A program made the translations under genes and the position numbers. Of a DNA stretch of 64,000 nucleotides, positions 23,921 to 37,859 are shown in pieces. Source of the stretch: Acorus gramineus (Eukaryota > Streptophyta > Magnoliopsida > Acorales > Acoraceae); NCBI GenBank assembly GCA_030737835.1, contig CM060849.1:13428216-13492215 (forward strand), read 5' to 3'. The notes beneath the pieces are model-generated. The model had not been told where the DNA came from. It saw only the letters and a list, made by a program, of their open reading frames with translations, and ran no database searches. Each line of letters starts with the position of its first letter. Position 1 is the first letter of the stretch.

Positions 23921-23928
23921 TATTTATA
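23921..23928 (+). promoter_or_regulatory. TATA box of the IDA-like gene
   Basis: TATTTATA sits 66 bp before the start codon. A (CT)n leader tract (about 23967-23984) follows, common in plant 5' UTRs. Position and sequence fit, but the start of transcription is not shown. Confidence 0.5.
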
Positions 23929-23993
23929 CACAACTTTTGTACATAATCCAAACACTCCTATCATAACCTCTCTCTCTCTCTCTCTGCCTCCAT

Positions 23994-24227
23994 ATGGGTC
24001 ACCTTAGAAGAAGAATTTGTGCTGTGTTTTTTTGCCTTCTCTTTCTGTCAGTGATATCTCATTGTGATGGAATTAGGAGCTCTCAAGTTTTAGATGTGAA
24101 ATCTATGAAGCCAGGGAACAAAGGACTCCTCTATGGGTTCCTTCCAAGGGGTGTTCCAATCCCTCCTTCTGGTCCTTCCAAGAGAATCAATGGTGTTAGG
24201 TTGCAAAGCCAGACAAAGAAGCCTTGA
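23994..24227 (+). CDS. IDL: IDA-like secreted peptide precursor
   Basis: A 77-residue single-exon protein. Residues 1-26 form a signal peptide (RRR near the start, then FFCLLFLSVISHCDG). A variable basic stretch follows, and the C-terminal EPIP motif reads LYGFLPRGVPIPPSGPSKRING, matching the INFLORESCENCE DEFICIENT IN ABSCISSION family. The mature peptide should be about PIPPSGPSKRIN, with the central proline a known hydroxylation site in IDA. IDA peptides are secreted and bind HAESA/HSL receptor kinases with SERK co-receptors to trigger cell separation in abscission and lateral root emergence. The Pro-Ser-x-Pro core and the C-terminal Arg..Asn are kept. Two positions differ from the Arabidopsis IDA core PIPPSAPSKRHN: Gly for Ala (common in IDL paralogues) and Ile for His. 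Twelve residues follow the motif and need trimming. The TATA box and CT-rich leader upstream support this start. Confidence 0.92.
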   Translation: MGHLRRRICAVFFCLLFLSVISHCDGIRSSQVLDVKSMKPGNKGLLYGFLPRGVPIPPSGPSKRINGVRLQSQTKKP

Positions 24228-27200
24228 AAAAATATGAAGATCTGAAGAACAAGACGAATAAGAGATGAAAAGCTGTTGCATGGGAGGTGAATCAATGTAC
24301 ATGTTTTTTTTTTTTTTTTTTTGGGAGGGGATATATGAATTGTGGTTTCTTTTTATAGTGAAACAACTTGTTATAAAGAACTTGAGACCTTGATGTATGA
24401 TGTTCACATTGGGTGTGACATTATTTGGAAAAATTAGGGTTTTTTTTATATTGATTCATGCAAAAAAAAAAAAGAGTTAGCTTTGTTTTTTAAGGTGATG
24501 ATGAGTGGTGGGTCTTCTTCAATGAAAAAGAAAAAAACTCTCTTTAAAGGCTGGTTGTTTCTTTTGGAATTAAAGGAAGATGCATTCAATTATAGAGTGG
24601 CCTCTCTTTGTTCTTTTTTTTTTTTCTTGTTGTTTTTGATAATGTGTTGTCTCTTGAACTGTGAAAGCTTTTAATAGTGTTAAACACATGCACATTATAT
24701 AGTGAGAGTATTGTTTGCGAGACTGTGTGAATAGGAAATTAGGAAGATGACTAGCTATATAAATATGTGATGGATTTGATGGATGAGTAGTGCATCAAGT
24801 CTTACATTAAATATATGATATATACTTAATTTATATACTTTTGAGGAGATATATATTATTATTATTCATATACATATATATGATTTGTAGGACATTGATT
24901 AATTATACCTCTTATAGTAGGGTATGGGGTTGGTGTTTGTAGAGAATCACTTACAATACCATATACAATGTTCTTTTGTTTTTGTGTTTATTTATTGTGT
25001 AGCTTTTGTATCAATCATTTTCAAGGCAAAAATGTGCAAGTTTATGATTTGAGTCCTTGGACATAAAAGGATTAGGTCTTGTTTGACATGCTCATGAATT
25101 TTTTTATTTATTTTTATGATATTGCTCTTTTGAAATCAATTATATATATACATATATTCTCTGATTTTTTAATCATGGAAAGATTAATTTTAAAATGAAA
25201 ATTGAAGAAGATTTTAAATAAAAAATGTGAAAGCAAATGCAAAATTAAGAGCATAATAGATTTATAGGTACAAAGAGTACTTTTGGCTTATGAAGTGGAT
25301 TTTTCATGGAATTTTTTTTATATAGATTTTCCAATATTTAGGTTTTTATACATAAAATCTACTTGTCAAAATTTTGAAAATCAATAGTTCAGAAAATGCC
25401 ATCTAAATATTGATTCTCGCATATGCAGAATCAGTCCAAAATCAATACCAAATGGTGCAATAGATGGAGCTTAATTTAATTTGTTTACAGCTTTGACAAA
25501 AAATATTTCTTAAAACATGTTTAAGCTTAAATATATGATAATGTCTATATGGAAAGTCATTTCCTAAGAAGACTTTCAGATGCCCTAAATGAAAACTATG
25601 AGAGTATGACATAAACACATATATTAATAACATATTCCACTTTGTAATATTGTCAACCTATTAAGAAAGTTTGACTGATAAAATATATTGATAAATCAAG
25701 AACTACTATGCAATCTTATGGCATAGTCATTTGGCATTCCACAAAATAGAAAATAAAACTATTTTCCAACTATTGTTTTGATATTTTATCACCAACTTTC
25801 CCATCTCCTCCAGCTCCCTCAATTAATTACATTTTTTCTTTAGATAATGTCAGTGACAATCTCATATACAATCTCTTTTACAATCTTTATTTGAAAGTAT
25901 ATATGTCATGTAATAAATCGTGTACATTTATAAAAAAAAATAAATAAAAATAAAGCATAGGCGGCTCTTTATGTAAAAAAAAATCACATGTTTTATTTAA
26001 CAAAGTACATACCTCATTAATTAACATGCAAGTAGAAATTGTAATTGATACCACATATAAAAATTACATGTAACAACGCCTTATATATTCCTTGTTAGGT
26101 TTTCATCCTTTTTAGCTCTCTATCCATATCCATTCATGGCTTCTTCAATATCAAGTGTTCGTTCTTATTTTGATGTTCTTCTTGATTGATCAATGGCTTC
26201 CATTTATTGAGTGGGAGGTCATCGATCAATATCGCTTGCTCCGACTCTAGCGATCCACCAAGTCTTGATCATTAGTGTAATTATCTTTGATTTTTTCACG
26301 GATGATTGTTAAAATATTTTTTATATCTAAAATTTACATTAGTGTGATTTTCTTTGATTTTTTCATGGATGATTAGTATACATTTTTTATGTCTTGTTTA
26401 ATGTATGATTGTTGCCTAGTTTTCGTAACCAATTTTTAAAAAGTTTTAATATACACCCCCGTTTATACATTTATTTGAATGTATATGCACTTATATATGA
26501 GAGTTCATTAATTAACGTAACCTCACAAATAGAGATATATATTCCAAAGATTAAAAGGTAGGACTAAAAATGGTTTGACGTATCTTTATTCGTCTTAAAC
26601 AAGTTTAATGAAAATTGGGCACCATACAAAAACAAAATAACAAATAGTTTTTGGGTAATGAAACTGTTGTGCAAGACAATCCTCATGCTCCTTGATCTAA
26701 ATTGCATACAAGAAATATCATTTTCTAAACATAAAAGAAAAGACCCAACCAAAAAAAAAAAAAAACATGAATATATCATGTTCATGAAGTCTTACTAAAA
26801 CATTACTAAAACCAATGTTAAAATGCTAACCTTCTCTTTTCCACTATTCAAGTATTTTAGACAAGAATGAGAGACCAGACAAAAAAAAAAGAAGGTAAAT
26901 TTATTGAATGGAAGATGTTAAAGAAAGACTCACATGTAGTACTCTCAGTTCCCACATATTTTAACTTTCTTTAATATATATTTATATTTTGTAAAAAATA
27001 CCATGCTTTATTTTAATGAATTAGATGTCCCGCAATAAAACTACATACATTGTTATACAAAACAATTTTTTTTTTTTTTGAACACATGACTTATTTTTCC
27101 AATGCATCAAATCATACTCCAATTGTATACCATGTAAGCTCCTAGGCCAAAAATGAGCCTATACTTCAAGACACAGTGAAAAAACACAAAACATGGTATC

Positions 27201-30200
27201 TCATAACATTTTAAAAAAAAGTTATGCAAAAGATTTGACCCCACCATCAAAATGTGCTACTCAAAGCATGGTGTATCATCCTCACTAAGGACACATATAT
27301 GCTTAGGTGGGGACAACTGCATTCAATACCTTACCAACTTCCACATCTCACTCTCATTAGAAGCAAAACATTAATGGCTTGTATTGCCGACCAAGGAAAA
27401 AAAATATATGTTTTTGAATGGCTTTGGGTGGCATTGATGAAAAGTCTGTTTTTTGACTTGTCGGTTAACAAAAGGTGGATGTCGGTTAACAAAAGGTGGA
27501 TTTGTCTTATGAAAAATGGGTCTTGCACTATGTAAATCCACTGCACCAGCACCATGTCACACACACACACACACACAAAGAACCTCTTAATATATGGATG
27601 TGGAATAAGGGTGAATAATCTTAAAATTTTTTTGTTTACGAGGAATATGTGGGTATGTAAGCCAAAATAAATGTGAATGAACTGATATTGATATTCTAGG
27701 TCCCCTTATGTTATTATTCGACTGGTATAAGGGCGACTCAGGAATTCATATGTCACATAATTTATCATCACATTTTATAAATCATTTTACTCTTTATAAA
27801 TCATCTGTCATCATTTTTTATAAATGTTTATTACAATACTATACAATGTAGTTACTTAACCTAAACAAATTTAATCACAGTCAAAGAGAGTCTAAGAGAA
27901 ATGTTGATAGAAATTAAAAACCATGTAACCATGACCATGAAGTCTTTTTCCATCGATTAATATTTCTTTTTTTGTTTTTTAAAGGGAAATGTAAACTTTT
28001 ATAACTAATCAGAAGTTGAAAGTAGTTACAAGAGTCTGAGTTCAATCACGGAGGATTAAAACAAAGAGCTCTTATAATTAAAATTTCTTGTTGAAGTTAA
28101 TTTTCAATTGAATTTTCTTTCAGCTTGACCTGAAATCCATTTTGCACCAAATTTAGACTATGTATCCAGTGTAACCCAAAAATACAGTAAGGGATATTTC
28201 GTGTTTCTGCTTTTAATCTTTGAAGTATACATCTTTATATGAAAACTATATAATAATGAATAAATATGCATTTCTATGAATGTATAAACACCCATACGAT
28301 CGAAGGCATAAAACTACAAATAGAACTCACCTTGGACAAGGGGTTTTCAAATTTAAGAGATTTGTGAAGGGGGTAAATGTATAAAAAAAACACTAAAAAA
28401 TCAAAACAAAACCCTAATTAAGGATTTTGGAAAGGGCCCCTGGATTGAGACATTGCATGACTTTTTGTGACTAGGGTTTCTTTTTATGTAATATCTCCAA
28501 ATGGTTGGTCACCTTGGACTTCTGATTACATGTTCTCACTTGCTTTGCTGCTTCTCTTAGACTTGCTTTTATATATATAAATATATATAATTTCCTCTAA
28601 AAGGAAACCATGTAATATTTTTTAATATGTAGAGCCAACGAACCCTTCTTGGTGGTTAGAATCCAAAGGGATAATTTCAACTGCCATTGTCGGTTGAGTT
28701 TTATTTAATACCCACAACCTTACATGTGACACATGAAACTTGATACGATTATGATTTGAGTGGATCTTTCCTTCATAATATTATAAAAGATTTCTTTATA
28801 TCTCTATCAAGATATGATATGACACTAGTTTCAAGTGTTGTTGATGTTAATGGCCCTGAAGTTTGTTGAAATTGGATCTCATTAGAATTTTAGTTAGATT
28901 TAATTATAGACTTTAATTTGTCGATCAGCTGCTAGATAAGTAAAACATTATCTGTGCGTGAAATATTTTTATATTAAACTCATTGATTTATAAATAGAGC
29001 TGAACTAGTGGATCAAATTTAATGATGATATGAATCAAACTAAACAACTCATGTCTCATGAATCGATTTGAATAGCCATATGAGTCGATCGATTAAATTA
29101 AACGATGTGCTGTCGAATTGAACTGAACTACTTTTATATTTGAATCAAATGAACCTTGCAATGGACTAAGCTTAGTTCATGTGAGCCTTAACTTGAATCG
29201 AACAAACAATGAATTGCACTGAATCATTCATGACCTATTACTCAGAGAATAGTTCACTTACTTGACACGTGAGACATCCACATGTCATCTATTGGAGATT
29301 GATTAACCTTGATGGATCCACTCATAATTGAATCCGGACTTGAGTTTCTTGTAGTCTTAACATTTTAAACTATTGAAACAGTGGTTGGTCACTGTTCCAT
29401 GACTCGTTGAGATGTCAAGATTGCCAATTAGAAAAAACAAACCAAGGAATTCAATCTGACAGTGGAACAATACCAAAAACAAAGTCCTGTCCTATGACAC
29501 AAGGAATGGTACAAAGTAATCTTAAGAAGAAAATATTAGATCGCATTTAATCATAAGAGGTGTTAAATTCAAAGGAGGTTGATAATAAAGATCCCTAGTG
29601 TAAGCTAGAGTAGTTGATAGGCAGAAAGAAAATAAACTTGAAATGACATAGACCACGATGCATGGAGAAGTATAGCTATTCCTTAAAATAAACCTAATCT
29701 AAATTTGAATAAAATTCTTGAACTAGCAACAATTACGTATACCCATATAATTATGTAATCTATATAAATCCATGTATTTTTTATGAAAATTCTCATACCC
29801 CTCATGATTTTTTTTATTGAACATGTTTAAGGGTTCATTTGAATTTATGTTTTTTTGGTCGCATATAGGCTTGACAATCAAAATTCATTTCCAAATCCAA
29901 ACACACATTTCATTGTGACTTATTTTTAAATTTATTGTGTAAAATGTCAAATTTTTAGAAAGACCATTTTTAAAATTTTGAAACACAGCTTTTAAGTGAA
30001 AGCTAACAAAAGTTTGAAAATTATTTTACTAGGGATTTTAGGTGGATAGGATATAAGCAAGTAACATCATGATTCATGATATTTGCACATGGATTTTTTC
30101 ATATATTTTAAAAGATTGGAAACGGTCAGTAGACGGAAACATTATCTCAATTTAAAATTTAAATGATGACAACATCAACATCACCAATTATCTTAGATAG

Positions 30201-32400
30201 ACAACTTTGCAGGGGGGATTATTTAAATTTCATAATTATTTGACTGGGGGTTACCAATATTTCAAAGTCTGCAGAGTTTGTTGAATTATTCCCTATGAAT
30301 TATTTTCTACATCATATTTTCGTTTTGTGAATAGGAAAGGCGGTTCAGGCAGTTAGTTCATTAATATTCTTTGGATACTATGATTCCTACCATTGCATAT
30401 TTTATGGGACTAAAAAAAATAAAAATATATTACAAAAATTAGACACCATCATCTTATATAGACATCCCCCAATCCTCCACCCAATAACATAATGCACTTA
30501 TGCATCATATATTACAAGCACTGTCTCTCTCAAAGTAAAGTGAAGTGAATTCATGCACAATTTTCTACTGCTAATGACCATCAATATCAATGGATTCCGA
30601 CACTACAAATCAAGCACATATATATATATAAACAAAAAATTATCTCATCAGAGTAAGGGTGACAACAAAGAAATCTTCAAAGAAAATGCTGCTTAACAAG
30701 CAAGTAATCCTGGACAAAAATTAGGAAGTTAATAGATGAGACAAACTCTATATGTTATATTTCAAAACCATGACTTTAGGACTTGAGAGTATCTAATCTA
30801 AATACTTTTTATATGGATATCTAATTATAGACTTACGATTACCTGCATTGGACGCCATATTTTTTTAATAATGGATACTTTGGTGCAATCTATTGCTATA
30901 TAATATATAATATAATATTAAAAAGGACATTAAAATTATTCCGTTGGCAAATTTATTAGCCCCTCTTGGCCCTTTCTGGTGCAGAATAAGAGTCTATAGA
31001 AAAAACCCAATCCTTGTGTTTCAGGTGTTTATTCACCTCTATAACCATAGACATAGATATCAATCTATACAGAATAATAATAAAAATATGTTATTGATTT
31101 TATTATTATTCTCATCTCAAAATATAAAATTAACTTTTTTTTTTTTTTTTTTGTTTAATTCATCTTAGATAAAATAAGAATAACTAGTAGATAAAAAATA
31201 AATAAAAATTTATAATTGTTTAAATAAAAACTATATTCTCCCATAAATTATTTATATTTAGAAATAAATATAATGAGAAAGATGTGTGATATGATAGATG
31301 TGACTAATATATGTAATAGTATTGGATAAAATAATTTTTAAAAAAGGACATGAGTATTCTTATCCATTTGACATAAAAAAAAATTCTGATAAACAATTCC
31401 AACACCCAATAACGTTATTGGATCTATTTTTAGTTTATTCGAATATAACTATTAAAATTTATTCTATCAAAACAAACATTCCAAAACAGTGTGGTAGAAT
31501 GGAAAATAAGCATAAGCTCAATATTAATTCTTGAGGGAGATGGAATAGCATATCAATACATTAATACATCCCAAAAAACGCTGATGACCAAAAATTATAA
31601 TGATCAAGGAAAACATAACCAAATGAAGATTGAGTGCTATATATCCCAATCCATCTCAAATAAAATTATGTCACACCCCAAAGATAATTTGATTGGCTTA
31701 AGAGTTAAAAGATCAATGATGATGATCAAGAGCAGCAAAAATCTTTGAAGCTCCAGACAGAGCCAACAGGCTTCGAAATGAAAGCCTCAAAATCCATGAA
31801 AACATGGAATTATTCATGATCTTGACATTTTCAACACATTGACCAAATAAAATAAAGAAAAAAAATTGACAATTCGGACAGGCAATATCATCTCCTTCAT
31901 GTTATAAAAGTTGGTGAAATAATAGACTTGGTTTGCTGAATTACTTTTTTTTTAAAAAAAACTCCATTAAATGATTCGATTCTGAAAACTGATCTCAAAA
32001 AAGTCTCAGAACATAGAGCAATCAAGTCTTCCACCTGGATATGGTCCTAATCCACAGGATTAAGTTTATGCACCCAGATAATTCACAGTGATATGAACAA
32101 GAATCATAAAAGGACCACGATTCACAAAACTAAAGTGAAACAAACATATGAAAACAAACTGACTTTTAAACTCTCAAAAATGATTACTAAAGTCAATATT
32201 GCATGTATAGAGCAACTAACATAAAATACATACAATTCAAGCAAGAACCTATAAAAAAGGAAAAGTGTATTTGTATCAAAGAACCTATAATGATTATATC
32301 ATCCAAGCTAGATGGACAAACAACACAAGAACTGGCCCTGTAATATTTCATGTTGTTGGTGCGAAAAAAGAGACCTATCCTGCAAAGGGTGAAATTTGCA
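24228..32400. other. IDA-like 3' UTR, then 8 kb without recognisable gene
   Basis: The 3' UTR of the IDA-like gene runs to about 24450. Beyond it the DNA is AT-rich with small structures only: a 67-bp imperfect tandem duplication (26271-26324 and 26338-26390), a 21-bp perfect tandem duplication (27459-27479 and 27480-27500) and a (CA)n run (about 27556-27577). Open frames are short and show no family I recognise. Old MITE remnants are likely (for example around 30900-31490), but I could not set their ends. Confidence 0.4.
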
Positions 32401-33516
32401 ACTACATACTTTTATATGTACTCCCTTTTTCTCAAACACGGTGCCACAAGAAACTGTCTTCCACATGGAGAAAGCCATTTCCATTGCAAAAGATCCTAAA
32501 GGTATCGTAATAATCTAGTGGAACCGCATACGAGGGTAAGAGAACAAGCAAGCAAGCTATAGAACATCGGGGCCAAAAACAGGGGAATGAGACCATACTA
32601 GTAGAAGAGCTGGACCATGGGCAGCAATGAAAATGCTATTTTCTGAACCAGTAAAAAAAACCTGCAAATGGACAGCAGCCTCTCTAGAAGATGAATAGGA
32701 ACGCTCTCGAACAAAAGTCACAATGATAGAACCCAATTCCCCTCCCTTCATGTTTAGGACAACATAGACTGCTCTCTTGAACCAAGAGTGAGATGATTGG
32801 TTTTAGCACTAGCAACACAGAAGCCAAGCATGTACCAAAAAGTTCACAGAGGCTTAGCCTGCCAAAAGGTTAAGACAATTAAAACCTTGTTCAGAGGGAA
32901 AGAAGAAACTAAATTATATTCAACCATTAAAATTTTACCCGGTCTCTCTTCCATCAAGGATTAGTGAAAAAACTGTTTTTGAGAAAGCTGGAGATGCTTT
33001 CATGCAGACTTTGATGTCAAGAACCACATTCCACATGAATATGCCCTTTGTATTACTTTTAGTAGAGCTCTCCAGGTACCATCCACATTTATATCGACTC
33101 AAACCTCTTATAGAACCCAAATTTGAGAACAGGAAACCATATGAAGCAGAGCAACAGTTGCATTTCAAAGATATAAGACCATATCGCCCAACTTGCCAAG
33201 CAAGAACAAGAACAGGCATCCAACTAAAGCATCATGAAAGTCTGACTTAACACACATAACAGGTACCATCAAAAGTATTCTGTTCAAATCCCACAGTGAA
33301 AAAAGAGAACACGTCCTACGAACACGGATAACAGCAAACCACTGGCCTCATTCTGGTTCAGGCAAGCCCCAGATCCAAAGTTCCTTCACTGCAACATAAA
33401 AGAGATGTATAAGTCAATCATGCAAAAGATAACCCCCTCTTTTTCATTTTTAAAAAGTAACCATACAAGACATGATGCAGGATAAAATATAGATTTCAAA
33501 CAAACCAAGCAGCCGC

Positions 33517-34911
33517 TCAAGAACGATAGCCTCCACTAGGACGTTCATATGGGCCAGAGCGATCACGGTTGGAACGGTCACCTCCTGGACCCCCACGACT
33601 ACCTGAATCTCTGCTGCGTCCACTGTATCGGTCCCCATTACGATCAGGTCCATAACGACCACCACCACCACCATCGCTATAACGGTCATCTCTGCCACCA
33701 TATCTATCTCCTCCACCAGATGGACACTCCCTGGCAAAGTGACCAGGCTTTCCACATTTGAAGCACTCTCCACCATTAGATCCACGACCCCCACCATAAT
33801 CCCTACCACGGTCACGGTCACGGTCACCACGATCACGACCACGGTCCCTGTCATAGTCCCGGTCCCCATCACGGTCCCTACCAGAGCTCCGTGGCTGAGC
33901 TTTCTCTACATTAATAGGTCGTCCATCCAGATCAAAACCATTCATTTCTTCTATAGCTTCTTCCATAGCTTTCTTGTCATCGAAGGTGACAAAACCAAAT
34001 CCACGAGAACGACCAGAGATCCTGTCCAGAGCAACCTGCAGGAAGAAAGATGAGCATTTTGTTAAATGATTTGGTCCAACACTATCAAGGACCACCATCA
34101 AATCACACATAAAGGAATATGTAGAAGCTTAGGAATTCATTAGTAACTAATATAAAGATCCAAGACAAGATAAGAAGGAATAATAATTTCTATCAATTCA
34201 AGCAAACTGTTCTTCTGGTCACAAAATTTGCTAAATTCACATTGACTTTATAACTATATGCATTGTCGATCAAGCACACAATTGCTAGTACGTAACCGTG
34301 CCCTAGTGCTCGGCTTCTCTACAAAATAGCCGTTTCATTGCTAATCCTAATTCCTGTCTACATGATCAATTGAACATACAACATCAGTAAATTATTTTTG
34401 TCAATTTTTAAAGGATAAATTGAAATTGTCCAAAAAAAATTCAATGCTTCCCTTGAGAGATTGTATGATCATGCGGAAGTTATGGATGCAGCATCAGATT
34501 TGCACAACAGGGTACAGGATTACACGTATATAGGATTACTGTACAAGAATTATAAGGAATGAATTATTGGCTTTCTCCAATTATTAATATAAACAAATGA
34601 AAATACATCGTAATAGAAACCATCACTAAACATAGTCACAATAAAACTATCCAAAACATTTGACCTCAACTCTTGTTTACTTGAATCAAATGACCGTCAC
34701 AGACTTGGTCAGCATCCCAACCTTCTTTTTTTTAAAAAAAAAATGACCTGCAAATGAAAAATGAGAATGCGCACTCGTTGAATATAAAACAGAACATTAC
34801 CTTTGCATCCACAACATGACCAAACTTCTCAAATGCACCTTTCAGACCCCTGTCAGAAGTAGACCATGAAAGGCCACCAATAAAGCAGCGGTACTCTACT
34901 GGCTCTGACAT
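33517..34911 (-). CDS. RZ1A: RZ-1A glycine-rich RNA-binding protein with CCHC zinc knuckle
   Basis: Two coding exons on the minus strand, 34911-34801 and 34035-33517, joined in phase 0, give 209 residues. Residues 6-80 are an RRM, with RNP2-like CFIGGL and RNP1 RGFGFVTF. Residues 84-125 are a charged Arg/Asp/Gly repeat region. A CCHC knuckle follows ([14 protein letters not shown]), then a Gly/Arg/Asp/Tyr-rich tail. This is the architecture of plant RZ-1A (GRP/RBGB group), and [20 protein letters not shown] matches its usual N-terminus. RZ-1 proteins bind nascent RNA, affect splicing and transcription, and have been linked to cold response. An acceptor at 34928-34929 and a donor beside 36239 suggest a 1.3-kb intron in the 5' UTR, with the leader exon at about 36239-36375. 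Arabidopsis RZ-1A is somewhat longer because of extra DDRY-type repeats. A 3' UTR exon ending an intron near 33390 is possible. Confidence 0.93.
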
Positions 34912-36405
34912 GGTTTAATTTGCTTAACTGCAGATAAAGAAGACAGTGGAATAAAACAGAATAAGATAACATTGAGTATCCAAAATGTTGCAATACAGAA
35001 AGTCTTAAGGTTAAATGAACAAGCACCATTAGATAACATTAAAGCTCGTATGGGAAGAAAACTAGCACATTGTCTTCATTAATGTTAAAAACAAAAAGGA
35101 CAGACAAAAACTTGAATGTTCAGGGTGGTTAGCATGCAGCAGAAATTGAAGATGATTATTATTGCAATATCACATCCCATTGTCTTGAACTTACCTTACC
35201 CAACAAATCAATCTAAAGGAGACAACTTGAACAAACAAATATTTGTATATTGTAATTCCCTGGAATAACAAAAAATAATTAGAAGTTCATTTTATGTAAT
35301 CAAATTTGATATGTATCAAAGTTTTGTAGAAGGTGCACGCAAGTTGAAAGGACAATCCAAACAGTTTTGGTAATATTAAATTGTGTTTTTCAACGCACAA
35401 TCTACAACACTTTTCCCAATACAATCACCAAAATCATCTACTCTACATTCCCACCCATGCATAAATCCACCTGAGTTTCTACTACATACTCACATCCACT
35501 CAACATGGCTAGCGGAACTACTATATTATAAAGTTTTGTTCCTGGTTTTTATATCCTCGTGGATCACACAACTCAAACACAGACTTTTGTAAATATTTTC
35601 ACCATATGTTCCCAGTTTCCAGTACTATAATAAAGGGCAGGCATCAAAGAACAACATTTTTTGTTGACCCCAAACCATAATACCAAAAAAAAAATCCTCA
35701 CCGCCATTAACAATCAAAACAGATCCCAAAAACCTCACCTCTGTTCTACCAACTTTCAAATCCATTCTTCTCCGCAAACAGATCTATAACACTAACAAAC
35801 AACGTTCACCAAAGAAAACCACATCCAATAAGCAAAGGAACATCACATCCTTCAATTATTTTTGAGGAATATAAACAACGAAAGGAACAAATCATCCATA
35901 AATCCAACCAAAAACGATTTCAAAACATAAAATCCAATACATCCAGCTTCTAATTTCAAATCTCAACCAAACCATATAAAAATCGTAACAACAGATCACA
36001 GATCATCAGATAGATCACGCAATCAATGAAACAAAGGAACACGAACACAAAAAAGCCAGGAACTATCGATACAACCGATGATCCAAAAAATCAAGGCAAG
36101 TTAGATAGGCGTATCGTCAGATCCGAAACCCTAATTAGGCCAGCTTCGTAAATGAAAGAACATAAACGCTTAAACATGCAAGAGGAAGACCTTGCGAAAA
36201 ACAGTGAAGGAAAAAAGAGATCGGTTAGAGAGACAAACCTTCGGAAGAGGAGAGGAAGAGAAGACAAAGAACGGGTCTTTCGAAGCAGAGAAGAAAAAAC
36301 GAAACCCTAAAAACGAAAGCGAATCTTCTTTTATGTACTTTCGCGTCTGTGTTGATGCGTGGATTGAGAGGCACCGCTCATCGGACGGTTGTGAGGGGTC
36401 ATTTG

Positions 36406-36413
36406 TATATATA
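36406..36413 (-). promoter_or_regulatory. TATA box of RZ-1A
   Basis: TATATATA on the minus strand, about 30 bp upstream of the inferred leader exon, which holds TTTTTAGGGTTTCG, a common plant leader motif. An (ATT)n tract of about 35 bp (36420-36454) lies directly upstream. Confidence 0.5.
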
Positions 36414-36418
36414 AAAAC

Positions 36419-36419
<1 letters not shown>

Positions 36420-36454
<35 letters not shown>
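36420..36454. repeat. (ATT)n microsatellite
   Basis: Uninterrupted ATT/TTA triplets, about eleven units, just upstream of the RZ-1A TATA box. Confidence 0.95.
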
Positions 36455-36457
<3 letters not shown>

Positions 36458-36931
36458 AGTGTTTAGGACTTACCAAAAATACCAGAATGTATTAAGCGCA
36501 TTGAATTAATATTATGACCTCAGATTAAATCAACCTCAACCGGTAATTCGTTATTTTCTTCATTGATTCACTGAAAAAATAGTTATATGAAATTCTCAAA
36601 TCCATGTTAAAAATACAATAAAATACTTAATATATGCACATGATTCATGAGTGCTCTTGTTGTATCAATAGCTTTTTCAAACTAATATTTGATATTAAGT
36701 TTATTGAAATAAGAGAAGAAAAAAAAAATTAAAATAGTGCATGTTTCAAAATGGCTGTTCCACGATGAACAAGGGCCATGGTAAGAGCCAGATGCATAAA
36801 ATCCAGCCCGGCTCGATCCAACATAATAAACTGTAATGGGCCAGGCCCAAAAATTACACACTCAATATTGGCAAGAAAATGCTAATTATTATAGTCTATT
36901 GTGCATTAGATGGCATAGATGGGACAGTCCT

Positions 36932-37580
36932 AATAAGGGTACCCAACTCTCATGTTTGGGTTTAGGACGGGTTTGTGATAGGTAAAATGAAATCCAGCGG
37001 GTTTAGGACGAAAAATGGGTTTATTTAACAAAACCCGCCCCGAACTTGCTCCGGTTGCAATTAATATTAAGATTATATTTGTTATAATAATTACATAATT
37101 TATATTATTTATTTGGTGTTCTAAAAAAAATCAAAAGAATAAGAATGAATAAGAATAAACTCAAGCGTTAATTGAAATTTGAAATCATATAAACATACAT
37201 AGAGATCTCTTTTGATATTAAAAAAAAAAAATTGAAACATTATATTTGTCTCTTGTTATGGAAATTGAAAGTTTATATTTCCTATTTTATTTCTTATTTT
37301 GTTGGGTTTATTTGAATAAATATTTATTTTTATTTAAAATTTCAGTTTAGATTAAATATTATATAAAAATATGTTTTAATATTTTTTTTCTGGACATGTC
37401 TCAGCCCTACTCGACCCAACTCAACCTGACATAAATGAGAAAGGTTTGGGATGAAAAAGCTTAACCCGTCACGGGTTTGAGACAAGTTTATGATATATTT
37501 GGGATAAGTTTTTGTAAGTGGGTTTGTGTTTGGGATTTACAAAATCCGTCCCAACAACTCGCCCCGTTGCCATCCCTAGC
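36932..37580. mobile_element. Probable non-autonomous DNA transposon remnant
   Basis: The right end read in reverse is TAGGGATGGCAACGGGGCGA followed by a GGGACGG/CCCAAAC-rich stretch, typical of a widespread plant hAT-like repeat. The left part (36935-37060) has TGGGTTTAGGACGGG and AACCCGCCCCG phrases complementary in style to the right part (ACCCGTCACGGG, TCGCCCCGTTGCC). I found no clean target duplication, and the left end is poor. Confidence 0.45.
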
Positions 37581-37859
37581 TGTGTAATATGTGTATGTTT
37601 AGATTTTTTTTTTTTTTTGGAAAAAATAATAAACATAATCTATTTTATGTATTATATATATATATATATTCATGATGAGTTGAGTGGACCCACTAAGAAG
37701 TGTAGACCTGATTGAATAGTTCTCGAAGTACATGGATTATTCTGAGGACTGTCTAGAGGCCCGAAATTCTGTAAAGCCTAATAGGATGGCCCATGCAATT
37801 TGTTTTTGAAAAACGATAGACGCAACCCCATTACAGTATCAATGGTAGTCCATTCCATT

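Noticed and set aside
24483-24674. 63-codon frame downstream of the IDA-like gene as a second small peptide
   Set aside because: There is no signal peptide at the start and no peptide motif. Poly(A/T)-rich DNA encodes its Lys and Phe runs.
27254-27535. 93-codon frame with a repeated VNKRW phrase
   Set aside because: The repetition is a 21-bp DNA duplication. There is no start context, domain or splice partner.
31322-31748. Two overlapping Lys/Asn/Ile-rich frames
   Set aside because: Composition is that of AT-rich noncoding DNA, with no family recognised.
33450-33872. Val/Met-rich minus-strand frame overlapping RZ-1A
   Set aside because: It is an alternate frame of the Arg/Gly-rich RZ-1A exon and has no family match.
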